Shown here: positions 1-11,875 of the stretch, piece by piece
How the letters are laid out: each line of letters starts with the position of its first letter
How positions within the stretch are numbered: position 1 is the stretch's first letter
NCBI RefSeq assembly: GCF_029633865.1
Contig: NC_079214.1
Coordinates: 24,198,873 to 24,262,872, forward strand
Reading direction: 5' to 3'
Source of the DNA: Lampris incognitus
Lineage: Eukaryota; Chordata; Actinopteri; Lampriformes; Lampridae
Length of the DNA stretch: 64,000 nt
Notes under the pieces: generated by a model
Database searches by the model: none
What the model was told of the DNA's origin: nothing
What the model saw: the letters and a program-made list of their open reading frames with translations, nothing else
Made by a program: the position numbers and the translations under genes

Positions 1-449
1 TTACTGGGAAGTGAAATCAATGTTGATTACACACAAGGTAAACCTTAGGGTCCTGATAAGATGGTCATTGCTATGGAGGTGTTAGTATTATATAACTAAC
101 AGTTGGCGACAAATAGACTCGAATATGGTAGTCCTGTGAGAACATGGATGTTAAAATAACAAGAACACAATTAAAATTGGTTTTTGTTATTTAGTAAACA
201 ACATACTGCTGCATCCATGTTATAAGTGTGTAAATCCGCAGTACATATTGTCTATATGTGCATTATCATGTTAGGCACATATACATAGATGGACAATTGA
301 TGATGCAATAAAACTATGCAATAAAACATGGAACATGTCATGACTGCATGGCATTACTTTTGTTAAACTTGAATCAAACAAACCCTCTTTCCTCTCTGAT
401 ACCGTATCAATTCAAACCTATAAACCATATGCCCTATGTCTTTGCACAG
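1..449 (+). other. paqr5 intron, nothing else recognised
   Basis: AT-rich unique-looking sequence ending in the acceptor TTTGCACAG at 441-449. No exon, repeat or ORF of note is seen. Confidence 0.6.
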
Positions 450-3400
450 GTACTTCCTATGGAAGCTGCTGACAGTGGTGCTGATGCAGGCAGCATGGCA
501 GGACTCCTTCACCTGGCCTCTGGTGGTCTTCCTTCTTTCCTGCTGCGTATATCCACTGGCATCTAGCTGTGCCCACACCTTCAGCATCATGTCGGTCCGA
601 GCACGACACATCTGCTTTTTCTTCGACTACGGTGCCCTCAGTTTCTACAGCTTAGGTAAGGCATGGTTGGTTCAGATCAGCATGGTCAATGAAAAAGTCG
701 AAAATATTTGGCTCATACTTTAGCAGTTTTCCAAAGGTATTTAAGGACACAATGACGCATTGCAATGGATTAAATCGCTTATGACACTTATTTTTTTAAT
801 GTTACATTGACCCTTTTTATAACCAGCCTCAAATTTCATTGGGATACAAGCGTGTGTGAGTGTAAGTGGGCATGCAAAATAAGATGATCATGAGGGGCTC
901 TGTTCTTTGTATGAGACACATTTTTGTTGCTGATCTGTAACTCTGTCAATCAGTAACCGTGCCTGCTCGGCCATGAAAGAGAGGCATGAGAAAGGGCTAC
1001 ATTATGTATTAAAGAGAGCTATTCATGTTATGCTGATATTGGCACGAATCTCCCTGGGCACTTTTGATTACACATAAACCCTTTCTACAACAAGTTGGAC
1101 TTGACAAGGACAAAAAGTTAATTGTGTCTTATAAATGTGACATGGAGTAAGAAATAAGAAGAGCACATTGGAAGATTTTACTGGCATGGAATTCAGTGCT
1201 CATCATCCACAACAAAGTGTACACATCCATATGAGAATGGTTTAGCATATCATTCTGACCCTGTACTTTTCTGCTAAGCTAGCATCAGACGGATGAATCC
1301 ACCTCTCCTGTACACATATCCACCAAACTCTTGCATGTCTGTGTCGGTTAGTTTCTTCTTTTAAAGTGAGTGATTATGTGTTTAGATGATTTGTGGGTAT
1401 ACGCATACAATTATCGTATTTAAACACATACGAGTGAATGCATGTGTTGGTGAAAACTGCTGATATGTTTTCTAACAATCATTTCCTCTGCTGCAGGGTC
1501 AGCGATTACCTACTCTGCTTATGTTTTCCCTGACAAGTGGGTGAACAGCATCTTTCACCAGTGCTACATCCCTATGGCTGTTCTCAACACTGTTATCTGC
1601 ACCACGCTGGCCTGCTACTCAAGGTATAGCAGAAAATTCAATTTATATAGCTATCACCAAAATGTCCCTGTTCTTTTGTTATTGGCCTGCCTCAAAACAA
1701 CAAGAACTCCAGCAAGGCTTGGCGTCCAGGTAGCGTAGTGGTCTATTCCGTTGCCTACCAACATGGGGATCGCCAGATCGAATCCCCGTGTTACCTCCGG
1801 CTTGGTCGGGCGTCCCTACAGACACAATTTGCCGTGTCTACAGGTGGGAAGCTGGATGTGGGTATGTGTCCTGGGCGCTGCCCTAGCACCTCCTCTGGTC
1901 AGTTGGGGCACCTGTTCGGGGGGGAGGGGGAACTGAGGGGAATAGCGTGATCCTCCCACGCACTATGTCCCCCTGGTGAATCTCCTCACTGTGAGATGAA
2001 AAGAAGCGGCTGGTGACTCCACATGTGTCAGAGGAGGCATGTGGTAGTGTGCAGCCCTCCCCGGATCAGTAGAGGGGATGGAGCAGCGACCAGGACAGCT
2101 CAGAAGAGTGGGGTAATTGGCCGGTTACAATTGGGGAGAAAAAAGGGGGGTGGAAATAAATCCAAAAAACAAAAAGAACTCCAGCAAGACCTAATAAAAA
2201 CCCAAGATTTTGGGTTTGTACTGAATCCAGGTAAACTGTTTCTAAGGTAAATGCTAGTGACAAAAACCTAGAGTTGTCTGCATAGTCCTCTTGTTTTATT
2301 TAAACTGCAAATCTGCAAGTGCCTACATATGAGAGGTGATAAAGGTCATCCTATTTTACCCCACGTGGGGGAAAGGTATCACAGCATGTTGAGGAGTCTC
2401 AACAAGAATAGCAAACAGAAACTGCATCTGAAGGACATGTGTCATAGAGAAAAACTCTTTTCAAAGTATTGGTTATGTTTTTTTAACCTTTCCAATGTTA
2501 GCCTGAATGACATTATGACACGTCTTTCATCAATAACACCATGCGTATTCATGATATGTTGTTAAGTGCTGGATTTCTTTGGCTTGGTCGCTTTCTAACT
2601 GTTCCTCTTTCAATCATCTCCTTCTCTGCTAAGGCTTGGCTTACCATTTCTACAGTATAATTACGACACCATGAAAAGGTAACGACAAAACTTAGCTGCT
2701 TTTAGTCTTCTGCTGCTGTCTGACCATTTTTCTCTACCAAACACTTTTAGACCATTTTCAAATCTATTTTTACTTACCTGCACATTTTGAAAGAACGGCT
2801 GATAATACTACTATATTGAGAAATTGTATTTATCACAAATTGTGTGATAAGGTTGATTTTATGCATTTACTTTTAGATAAATTTTACTACACATTTTCCT
2901 CTAATTTTAGCTCCACAAAGAATGTTCATTTTCTATTTGTGGCAAACCAGAAGTAGAACTGAGTAATTGAGGTTTCAATAGAATGGGTGTGTACCAAGTC
3001 TGAGTAAGGAGACCCACCCCTGTCAGTAATTAACTCCAAGTGCAGTTTCAACTGGTCCCAGTGTATAGAAACAGTGGAAAAACTTGTTTTTGGAAACGAG
3101 TTCTGTATTAATGTCACTGACCAACTTTTGCAAAAAAAAAAGAAAAGAAAAAGAAAGAAGAGGTTTTAAACAAAATCAGGTTTGGCAAGTCTGTTTTTGT
3201 CTGTCCATTTTGTTGACTGTAATTGTGTGAGATTATCTTTGTTTCAAAGTTTGTAGATAATTTGACAAGTATTTGTGTACTTCTCAGAACAAGAGATGTT
3301 ACATTATAAGTGACCATGAGCATCATAATTCAGGCTGGAATGGCAAATGAGATTGTCATACAATGCGTGGAAATTAATATTAGGTTTTAAGATTTACATA

Positions 3401-6400
3401 TAAAATTTTTAATTTGTGCTGAGCAGAACTGCCAGCAAGTAAATTCTGACATATGTTAAATAGTGCTATTAATATGACTTAATAATGCAGAGGATGTTCT
3501 GCAAATATTACCTCAAGATATTTTTTTGGATAAAATGAGGTCATCTGTTTGCAAACTTACTCGCATGACACATGTTGATGAGAAAATTAAAATTCAGTGC
3601 ACATGGAATTGCACCAGTTATTTTTGGCTTTAAAATATTACATGGGGCATCCTAGAGGCTCAGTCAGTTAGATATCTACCATACAGGCTAAGACCTGGTA
3701 GCAGTGTCCTGGCTTTGAATCTGGCCATTGGACTTTTGCTGCAAGTCTTCCCCTGCTCTCTTCATCCTGTGTTTCCTTTTTATCTCGACTGCCTTGTCAA
3801 ATAAAAGTAACAATGCCAAAAGAACACATTCTTAAAATGTTGCACAAAGTCAGCTAAAACCATATAAGAGTGTCCACAAACATTGTAGCTTTGATTTGGC
3901 ATAAATTGCTCGATACTGGAAAAAGAAATATTGAAGGAATTCCTGAGTGCACGTGGCACACCGTTATGACAAGCCAGCTGAGAGCAGCCAAACAAAGATG
4001 GCAGGTTTTCCACTAGCCCTCACTCTCCTGTCTACACAACAGTTGTGAAATAACAGTGATGGCAACAATCTTCTGGTCTCTTCTTCCAGATTCCCAGAGT
4101 GCCAGAGTCCAAGATTTGGAAAAGTGCTCCGCATTTTTGCCTTTGCCTTCCCCTACCTGTTTGACAACATTCCTCTCTTTTATAGGGTAGGTTTCACATA
4201 CTCCCATTGACTACAGATCTGCAATGACAAATGCACCTAGAATAACTGCTTTTTATGAGCTTTGTATGCCTTTGTTTGATCATTCATTGTGGTTTAGCCT
4301 CATTAACAAATGCTGAAAAATACTGTTTTGTGTGGGTGTCGAGAATAACATACAATACACCTGATATCATATTACAATGAAAGTCAATTCTGAAGATTAG
4401 AAACATTAATGCCATTGCCTAAAATCTACTTAAAGCTTCAGTTAGGAAATGTATGTTCCCAGTGGGAAAAACTCGCAAATGAAAAAAAAAAAAAAAACAG
4501 AACAAAAACGTGTTAACTCCGGCTTGCTGGGCGTCCCTACAGTCACAACTGGCCGTGTCTGCAGGTGGGAAGCCGGATGTGGGTATGTGTCCTGGTCGCT
4601 GCCCTAGCACCTCCTCTGGTTGGTCGGGGCACCTGTTCGGGGGGGAGGGAGAACTGGGGGGAATAGCATGATCCTCTCACACACTACATCCCCCTGGCAA
4701 AACTCGTCACTGTCAGGTGAAAAGTAGCGGCTGGGGACTCCACATGTATTGGAGGAAGCATGTGGTAGTCTGCAGCCCTCCCCAGCTCGGCAGAGGGGGT
4801 GGAGCAGTGACTGGGATGGCTCGGAAGAGTGGGCTAATTTGCCGGATACAATTGGGGGAAAAAAGGGGGAAACCCCCCCCCCCATAAAACAACTTTCCAT
4901 TATATACATTTTAATTGTATCTCAGAAATAAAGGCTGATTTTGCAAAAAGTATGTACCTGACCTAAAATAAGTTTATTCACAGTGACTTACAATGATTGG
5001 GAGAAATACAAGATTTAAATTTAAAGGTGAAGAGATCAGTATTCATTTGAGTAAACAAAGGTGATGGCCCTGCAGTCCATAAAGCCTGTATTGTCGATGT
5101 TGTTTTATCAGGTCTTTCTGTGTGTGGGTGAGGGCTGCACAGACAACGATACCAGTGTCCTCCACTATCACCACATCAACCTCGCCTTCCTCACAGGCTT
5201 TCTATTTGCCACCCATTTACCCGAGCGCCTCGCTCCTGGCAGCTTTGACTACATAGGTAAGTCTGATCTGGGAAGTTTCCAGCCATTATTGCTGAAAGTC
5301 CATTGAGTTTGCCCCCCAGCTACACGACAGACCTTTTAAAACCCTTTCAGTCACATAGCTGTCAGTAACCCGTTGGTAGGCAGTAATGAACACCACATTC
5401 AGAACATTATGGATTTTGTGGATAAAGTGAGGGATATCATTAGGGAGGAGGATGAAACAATGGTCTCTTATGGTGTTATGTCTCTCTTCACATCCTTCCT
5501 GTTGATGAAGCAGTGAAGGTAGTCCTTATGAAATTACAGGATGACCCCACCCTTAGTAACACGACCATCCTTAACACTGACCAAGTGTGTCTGCTCCTAA
5601 AGTTGTTTTCAGTCCATGTACTTCACATACAGGGGGCAGTACTATAGGCAGAGGCATGGGTGTGTTATGGGTTCCCCTGTAGTGGCCAACTTGTATATGG
5701 AGGAAGTGGAAAAGAGGGCTCTGATGTCCTATCCAGGGACACCACCTAGCCATTGGTTCAGATTTGTGGACAACACCTGGGTAAAATTAAATCTCAGGAC
5801 GTACCACATTTCACTGACCACATTAACTCTGTTGACAACCACATCAAGTTCACCAAGGAGGATGTGGAACTTGACAGGTTAGCCTTCTTAGACTGTGAAA
5901 TTGCAAGTGGGGATGGGGGACCTTTGATTATTGATGTTTACCATAAACCAACACATACTGATCAGTACTTAGGGTTTGACTCTCATCATCCACTGGAGTA
6001 CAAACTAGGAGTCATCAGGACGCTATACCACAGAGCTGACAATGTCCCCACCAGCACAGCATCTGGGGTAGGGGAGAAATCCCACATTAAACAGGCCCTG
6101 GTTAGACACCCAAACAGTGCACCAGCCGATCGAAGAGAGGAGAAGGACAACAGCTGCCTAAGCGTAAACCAGTGGTGATTCCATATGTGGCAGGAGTGTC
6201 AGAAAAGCTGAGACACATATTCTCCAAACACCACATCTAAGTCGGTTTCAAACCTCAAAACACGCTACGCTAGAAATTAGTCCACCCCAAAGATCGGGTC
6301 CCCCTGGCACAAACAGAGCAGTATAGTGTAGGCTGTTAAGAGCCGAGAGGATTGACAGGAACTGTACATCGGGGAAACCAAACAGACACTGGCCAAGAGG

Positions 6401-8322
6401 ATAGCAGAACACAGAAGAGCTAATGCGTCAGGCCAGCACTCTGCAGTCTACATCCATCTACAGGCCAGGGGCCAGTCTTTCAAGGATGAGGATGTGCACA
6501 TCCTTGATAAGGAGGAACCCTGGTTTGAATGGGGAGTCAACGAGGCCATCTATGTGAAGAAAAAATGACCATCCTTGAACCAGGGGGCGGGGTGGGGGTG
6601 GGGGCTAAGAGTACACCTGTTGCCATCGTACAACGCTGTAATTGCATCTATTCCCCAATCGTCTGTGAATGGTACACAGGACCATTGTAACTCTAGTTAA
6701 TGGTCATGACAATTTGCATACAAAACTGATTGTTGGTTTGGTTGATATGCAACTACGCTGTTTATAAGGGTGCAGTCAGTTGAGACTGAATAGGTCACTT
6801 AGATGAGTGATGAAAGTTTCTCCCAATAAACATTGTGTCCAGATGATCTGATTCAACTTTCTGTGATTACCTTACCTGGATTATTGAGCATGCATCTACT
6901 CATTAACTACACTGACAGCACAGGCATCAATCTTGGCGAACCACCACAAATGCTCTCCGACAAACATCGGCAGAAAATGTCCACTTCACACCATTTGTAC
7001 CAGCAGGCCAACCTTCAGAGCACCATATAACATTAAAGGATGCAAACATTCTACAGGCCGTTCGGGATTGGAAAAGGGATGTGGAAACATGTGGCTACAA
7101 AACTCTAGCAAGACATGGTCCATTGGTCCACAACAGCCAGTTTGGCATATGTCGTTGAATTGACAGTAGCATGGGAAGCTGGTGTTGAAGAAGCTTATGA
7201 GAGGAAAAAGACCAAGTACTGAACTAGCAGCTGAAGCTGCCCAGAATGGCTGGAACACCAAGAATTTCCCTGTAGAAGTGGGATGCAGGGAATCCGTTGC
7301 TACATCTATGACTAGTCTATTGGAAAAGATGAGGGTGAGGGGTCACTCCCTCCAACAAGCAATCAAGTCTTTGTCAAATGCAGCAGAAAAAAGCAGCAAT
7401 TAGCTCTGGATTAAAAGGAAAGACAGCAACTGGGTTGCAAGATGAAGACAGGAGAGTATGGAACTGAGGGTGGTGTACCTGAGACTCCAGGTATCACCGT
7501 TGAGCCCCCTAGAGATGTCGTGGGCATATCAACGAAAGGGTGCCTACCTGATGACCCCGATGATGTACCTACCCTCCCTTTCACCGCTCCAATCCCACTG
7601 CCAATATCAAGAGAGCTGAATTACCACAGCACTGAAACATCAAGTCCTAGCTCTACTTATTGTGATTATCAATAGTAGCAGTAGTAGTAGCAGTAGTAGT
7701 AGTAACATCAAAAGTAGTTGTAGTAATAGCTGTAGCAGTAATTCCATATTGAATTGTATAAATTGTAGCAGTAGTAGTAAGTTGAAGTTATACATTTTTG
7801 ATATGGGTGGTTGTTTGCATGAAGGTTTTTGCTGCCCCCACCCCTATCTATCATTCATCGTTGCAAGCTTTACTGCATCTCACCACAGGCCAACAGTAAA
7901 TAAGATGGAATTTTTTAAGGATATACTACTTTGTGTTCCATTGAAATTATACAAAAATGTAAATTATTCTCAGAGCGGTTTAAACTTAAAATCATATTAC
8001 CATACTGCTTTCACAAATCATTATGCTGTTTGTGCTCAACCACCGTGCTATTGCTCCCTCTGCAGGTCACAGCCATCAGTTGTTCCATGTCTGCGGCATC
8101 TTGGGCACTCACTTCCAGATGAATGCCATTGAACAAGACATGGTGACGCGACGCCAGTGGCTCCTCACACATTCATTACCAATCACAATGGCCAACACAC
8201 TGGGGGCAGGACTCCTGTGTGTGGTGTTGAATTTGGGTATCATTGTCCTCTTTAGTCTGCCACTTCTCTCATCCCCAGTCAGCCGAGAAAGAAAAGCCAC
8301 TAAGGCCTCTGCCTGCAATTAA
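450..8322 (+). CDS. paqr5: paqr5 (membrane progestin receptor gamma), six 3' exons; 5' end outside window
   Basis: Multi-pass membrane receptor of the PAQR family, which mediates rapid non-genomic progestin signalling at the cell surface. Six exons with canonical AG/GT borders and matching phases: 450-655, 1497-1623, 2634-2678, 4090-4186, 5112-5256 and 8066-8322 (stop TAA 8320-8322), 877 nt in all. Hallmarks of the PAQR zinc site are visible: the His in SSCAHTF and the Asp in FFFDYGALS (exon 450-655), and the HxxxH of SHQLFHVCG (last exon). Hydrophobic stretches fit TM2-TM7 (for example WPLVVFLLSCCVYPLASS and TLGAGLLCVVLNLGIIVLF). The multi-exon structure fits PAQR5 rather than the typically single-coding-exon PAQR7/PAQR8, and the neighbour kif23 matches PAQR5 synteny. 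N-terminal exons must lie upstream of position 1. The paralogue call rests on structure and synteny, not on an alignment. Confidence 0.9.
656..1496 (+). other. paqr5 intron, nothing else recognised
   Basis: Starts with donor GTAAGG at 656 and ends with a pyrimidine-rich acceptor ending CTGCAG at 1491-1496. No repeat family or coding segment is recognised. Confidence 0.6.
1717..2173 (+). mobile_element. tRNA-derived SINE (family A), full-length copy 1
   Basis: Begins with a tRNA-like head: an A-box-like GTAGCGTAGTGGTC near 1731 and a B-box-like GATCGAATCCC near 1776. A conserved body follows (GTGGGTATGTGTCCTGG, CGACCAGGACAGC) with an A-rich tail. It is bounded by a 15-bp direct repeat, AAGAACTCCAGCAAG, at 1702-1716 and 2174-2188, the signature of LINE-mediated insertion. 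Two more copies occur at 4506-4890 and 55375-55809. It sits in the paqr5 intron in sense orientation. Confidence 0.85.
2679..3643 (+). other. paqr5 intron, nothing recognised
   Basis: Non-coding intron sequence with an A/G-rich patch at 3130-3160. No repeat family or exon is recognised here, nor in 2189-2633. Confidence 0.5.
3645..3817 (+). mobile_element. tRNA-derived SINE (family B), sense copy
   Basis: The head reads like a diverged tRNA gene (GGCTCAGTCAGTTAGATATC, then CTTTGAATCTGG as the B-box-like part). It ends in a CTGTC...AATAAAAG-type tail with ATGCC. The tail strongly resembles that of the minus-strand SINE at 41376-41547, so both probably use the same partner LINE. No target duplication was found. 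Confidence 0.6.
4506..4890 (+). mobile_element. SINE family A, 5'-truncated copy 2
   Basis: Matches the body of the SINE at 1717-2173 almost throughout (GGATGTGGGTATGTGTCCTGG, GCATGTGGTAGTCTGCAGCC) but lacks most of the tRNA head, starting within the GTTA/CTCCGGCTT segment. 5' truncation fits incomplete reverse transcription. It lies in the paqr5 intron between exons 4090-4186 and 5112-5256. Confidence 0.8.
5340..6890 (+). pseudogene. Penelope-like element remnant: RT plus GIY-YIG endonuclease
   Basis: A decayed retroelement lies in the last paqr5 intron. In shifting frames one reads a Penelope-type reverse transcriptase end (MGSPVVANLYMEEVEK at ~5668; FVDNTW where the catalytic motif is expected, ~5763; LAFLDCEI at ~5882; IDVYHKPTHTDQYL at ~5930). 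A GIY-YIG nuclease part follows (ELYIGETKQTL around 6360; [21 protein letters not shown] around 6480). Several stops and frameshifts make it dead. The 3' end (6640-6890) contains a segment also found, partly inverted, in the copy at 48560-49500, as expected of Penelope pseudo-LTRs. The exact 5' end is unclear. Confidence 0.75.
6960..7440 (+). pseudogene. LINE C-terminal fragment, probably restriction-like-endonuclease (R2/R4) type
   Basis: Across frames the sequence reads VELTVAWEAGVEEAYERK (about 7158-7212), then ELAAEAAQNGW (about 7220), FPVEVGCRE (about 7270), LSNAAEKSS and LWIKRKDSNW (up to about 7437). This series (ELT, EEAYERK, PVEVG, then an aromatic-rich end) is typical of the C-terminal endonuclease region of retroelement ORFs common in fish genomes, and the ELT motif fits a PD-(D/E)xK core. 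Stops interrupt it. The clade assignment is inference from motif memory. Confidence 0.45.
7668..7780 (+). repeat. AGT/AGC trinucleotide microsatellite
   Basis: Imperfect repeats of TAG/CAG units, densest at 7674-7705. An apparent Ser/Asn-rich ORF over it is low-complexity and not a gene. The rest of this paqr5 intron (7780-8065) shows nothing else. Confidence 0.8.
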
Positions 8323-9510
8323 TTTTTTCATCTCCCAATACAAAATGACTAATCACAAAAAGGCATGAGGAAGGACCACTCAAATCTAATTCGCAGGTGA
8401 GGTAGAGGTGTTTGTCTACACCCTAAAATAATAATCCACACTATTTGACCTCTGTAGAAAACATGTTTCTTCTGAAAAGGGTATTGACACCCTGATTCTG
8501 TGCTAAATCAGTCTATAAAAGAAACATAACAGGTATTATACTGTTTGGTTTTCGACTTGAATCACCTATGTGACCCATAAGCTACCTTTAATTGTAGTTG
8601 GGATATCTCAACAAAAAGGCATAAGTTGAAGGAACTGCGATGAAGATTTTAAGGATTTAAGGACATACTTGTTGCTGCTAAAGAGTGATAAATCTAAATG
8701 TTTCTGAGGAAACTGCCTATAAAAAGCTACAGAGATAGCAGGTTATGTACATGATGATACAGTGTTGTGTGTATTTATAAGTGGACATTTTTGGCCCCTG
8801 TTTTTCTGATTTCCTTGCCACTTGTGGAGTATGAAGAAACATTGAGGCCTTTGAGATACAGGATGCAGTTCCCTTCATATCATTGTTTATTATTTTTGCC
8901 ATGAAAATAACAGGGAATAATCAAAACAAAGGATCTTCTACCAATCTATCTACCTATCTACTATTTTTTTTTCTTTTGGCTGCTAGCTTGCTTGATGGTC
9001 ACAGTTAAGAGTTAATGGTTATGTTACAGCCAGTCCAGACCAAAAGACAGTGCTTCCAGTATCGATTATGGTCTTTCTCCCATCACACCCATCACACAAA
9101 CTGTTTGGCTGTAGTGAGCTTCAAGCGAAAAGCTCAGTTCTTCCCAGATGCATGGTATGTGTTTAAAGCTCACTTTTAGCTTTCCTAGTTTGGACTGGAT
9201 GAAGCCAACAGATGCTCTGTTGGCAGCTCTTCGAAACAATGTCTCTTAGCTTTTAACAGTTGGTAAACCCAAGTCAGTGCACTGATAATCATATTTGACA
9301 GGGGCAATAATTACTGATAAGAGATATCCCATGGAATAAACACTCTTATCAGTTTAATAATGAATATCATATAATACAAATGATTCACTTTTATCCCATT
9401 TTATCCTATATGACGTTACCACTTGTGCCTCTCTTGAACATTTTAGAGTATTCAAGAACAATGTTGTTTACTATGGGTTTTTCCAAATAAATATTGAAAC
9501 AAAGTTGCCT
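8323..9510 (+). other. paqr5: paqr5 3' UTR with poly(A) signal
   Basis: About 1.2 kb follows the paqr5 stop without recognisable coding potential. An AATAAA at 9486-9491 followed within 30 bases by a GT-rich stretch (9505-9515) is a good cleavage and polyadenylation signal. A weak inverted pair (CCAGTCCAGACCAAA near 9034 and TAGTTTGGACTGG near 9186) could be a decayed MITE inside the UTR. The exact cleavage site is inferred. Confidence 0.6.
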
Positions 9511-9655
9511 TTGTGTCCTGACTTTCTAAAATATAACCATTGTGTATCCAAGATACAGTGTCTCGTCATAGTTGAGGGCGTGGCGTGGGCGGAGTCGGCG
9601 TGGGGGAAAACAATACTTTCCCCCTGACTGGAAAAGCGCGGTATTTAAACCTATC

Positions 9656-9824
9656 ATGGCTTATATAGCGTCACTGCTGCCGCTCAAAAGAGCACGATAT
9701 ATAGGAAAACTGAGCCGTATTGGGTCAGATTGTCCATACAGTGTACATGACTGGACAAACGACCCACATGAATGGCCAGAGGTGTCGTTTCCTGACATTT
9801 TTTGTTATCTGGTTGAGTCTCCAG
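9656..9824 (+). pseudogene. first exon of a SWIM/YqaJ-type transposon-associated protein (fragment)
   Basis: An ORF from ATG 9656 (an in-frame upstream ATG at 9572 is possible) reads MAYIASLLPLKRARYIGK through DIFCYLVESPG and meets a good donor (CAG|GTAAGA) at 9824/9825. The pattern W-P-x-V-x-F-x-D-I-x-x-Y-L-x-x-x-P-G resembles the N-terminus of multicopy fish proteins with SWIM zinc fingers and YqaJ nucleases, which are linked to DNA transposons. No matching downstream + strand exon is found in the next kilobases. Related SWIM exons exist at 11240-16916, but on the opposite strand. I recognise the family only by motif. Confidence 0.4.
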
Positions 9825-10036
9825 GTAAGAGACAATTTGCAATAACCTTTGATATGATTACGCAAACTGACTGTAATATCAGTATCCTACGGTCATCCTA
9901 CGGTATATATTTGTATCCTACGTTCATTAACGCTATTATATAAAAGACTAGCATGTCTTAGCATGTTAAGACAAAAATTAGTGAATTCCATGCACAGTTT
10001 CGACTGTAGTAGCGACATTACTCAATGCTTTAGCCC

Positions 10037-10197
10037 AAAAAAAAAAGTGTGAGCCTCCAGGGACCTGTAATTCTTCAGGTTGCAGTGCGAGTAGATCCCT
10101 ATGTGATATATCCCTATGTGATATATCACATAGGGATCTACTCGCACTGCAACCTGAAGAATTACAGGTCCCTGGAGGCTCACACTTTTTTTTTTTT
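10037..10197. repeat. near-perfect long hairpin (inverted repeat, ~74-bp arms)
   Basis: The left arm 10037-10110 is the reverse complement of 10122-10197, apart from the length of the terminal A/T run. The 11-nt centre (10111-10121) repeats TCCCTATGTGA from the arm. Outer ends are A10 and T12. No coding content or flanking target duplication is evident. The near-complete arm identity implies a recent origin or ongoing arm homogenisation. A cloning or assembly inversion artefact cannot be excluded. Confidence 0.9.
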
Positions 10198-10390
10198 AGC
10201 AGTGGATTTGTTGGGGTGGTATTACGTCACAAAATGTCAGGGTGCGACATTTATTTTTAACTGGAAAGATCTGTGAAGCTAACATTCCTTTTAGTTGTTG
10301 TAAAACATGATGCGAGTAAAGCCCTTGGTTCAGAGCTAAGCAGCCATTCTCTCTGTCCCTCTTCCTCTCTCCTGATCAACAAAGAAAGCC

Positions 10391-10428
10391 CCTTCCCTAT
10401 CCCTATCCCTATCCCTATCCCTATCCCT
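10391..10428 (+). repeat. (CCCTAT)n hexanucleotide repeat
   Basis: About five tandem CCCTAT units flanked by TTCCCT variants. They encode alternating PI/GI in shadow ORFs. It is not the vertebrate telomere hexamer (CCCTAA). Confidence 0.85.
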
Positions 10429-10725
10429 TCCCTCATTGATGAAATAAAACACAGGTGTGCTGCCTCATCCAACACCGGCGGAATGACACAACCCACAACA
10501 AAACTAACCCAACGTTCATGCCACTTCTGAAATAATATAACCCTTGGATAAAGCACAGTTACCTGTTATGAAGTGCCAGGATTGTTCTCTTTTTTGAGTG
10601 ACTGTCCCGGGGGGTGGTATTATTTATTGATATTTATTAATACATATTTTTTTCCCGGGACATGGATTGTCCCGTTTTTTTTTTGTGTGAAAATGTACTT
10701 CTAATTTAGAATGTCGTATCCCCCC

Positions 10726-10766
10726 CCCCCCCAATTGTGTTTAGAAATCACGTCAGGACACAGCGC
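10726..10766 (-). pseudogene. short hAT transposase exon fragment, inverted
   Basis: The minus strand here reads ALCPDVISKHN. It closely matches, in opposite orientation, the + strand segment 18318-18352 (PLCPDVISKYN) at the start of the hAT transposase remnant. Only about 40 bp match before a C/G homopolymer, so this is a scrap of a second copy. The rest of 10200-11100 shows GTCCCGG-type motifs seen at hAT ends near 25328 and no gene. Confidence 0.45.
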
Positions 10767-10996
10767 TGTTGCTTGACACAACCTCTCCGTTTGCGTTGTT
10801 TATGGGCTAGGTGCACAAGCGGTCGTCATTGAAACGTCCGGGCGTCCTGGAGTGCATAGTCATTTCCGGTCAGATTTGTTGTGAGGAGAACGGATAGCTA
10901 GCTAGCTGTATCTTTCAAGATGAGTGTCTTCGGGGCAAAGAGGAGGCGACTGGTTACTTATCAGCGACAACAGACAGCGACAACTAAAAAACACAC

Positions 10997-10997
<1 letters not shown>

Positions 10998-11033
<36 letters not shown>

Positions 11034-11130
11034 GATAAATATAAAGATAAAATGAGACAGTTTAAAAGTGATTTCAGTGCATGTGCCGGGCTGTAGCCTT
11101 ACACTATGCTGTACTCTGTATAGCTACTAT

Positions 11131-11185
<55 letters not shown>

Positions 11186-11226
11186 TACATACATACATAC
11201 ATACATACATACATACATACATACAT
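10998..11226 (+). repeat. (TAA)n, (CA)n and (CATA)n microsatellites
   Basis: TAA repeats at about 10998-11033, CA repeats at about 11133-11182 and CATA repeats at 11183-11226. The last interrupts the third exon of the minus-strand SWIM gene remnant. Confidence 0.9.
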
Positions 11227-11749
11227 AGCGATCGCAGATGTAGCTGCTCTTGAAGACTACTCTGATACCACGGTAGAGGTGGCGGTGGAGGGGCATCTGG
11301 GTGGATCAGAATCACACGGCTCACAGGCACCGGGTGTTGGTAAGAGATTGGACTCCCCTCCTGAACATCACCAAATTTTGAGCTGACCAGTGGGACTTCA
11401 GCACTAATTGACATGGTGGTGATCAGTGGTGCGATGTCAGCTGGAAAGTCCTTATAAGCCTCTGCTACTTTAAGGACGTCGGGATCAGGCAGCTCCCCCC
11501 GCACTGCTTTATAAAGTGTGCTCCTGTGTTGAATATAATTTGGGCATTGGAATTAGAAATAATAACTTCACACTGGAAGTAAATCGACGTGTTGCATTCC
11601 AGTTTATAATAAAACCTAAATACCTGACACCATTGCCAACGGTCCTCTGCTTCGGCTTGGTTGATAGCACCACCATATCGCTGACCCGACCTGGCTCCAC
11701 ACCCTAATAATATGAACATGTTAGTTAGTTAAATTATTTATTTAGTTAA

Positions 11750-11825
11750 ATTATGTATGTATGTATGTATGTATGTATGTATGTATGTATGTATGTATGT
11801 ATGTATGTATGTATGTATGTATGTA

Positions 11826-11860
<35 letters not shown>

Positions 11861-11875
11861 ATGTATGTATGTATG
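11750..11875 (+). repeat. (TATG)n microsatellite, target of gypsy-1
   Basis: About 120 bp of TATG/GTAT units with a short TG interruption. The array resumes at 16658 (GTATGTATG...) after the retrotransposon, showing that the element inserted within it. Confidence 0.9.

Noticed and set aside
10391..10428. Interstitial telomeric repeat
   Set aside because: The unit is CCCTAT, not CCCTAA.
10257..10556. ORFs with PIPIPI / GIGIGI runs
   Set aside because: Shadow translation of the CCCTAT hexamer repeat, without start context or homology.
11068..11504. Thr-His, Tyr-Ile-His and Cys-Val-rich ORFs
   Set aside because: Pure microsatellite translation; only the non-repetitive minus-strand part (11240-11523) belongs to a supportable exon.
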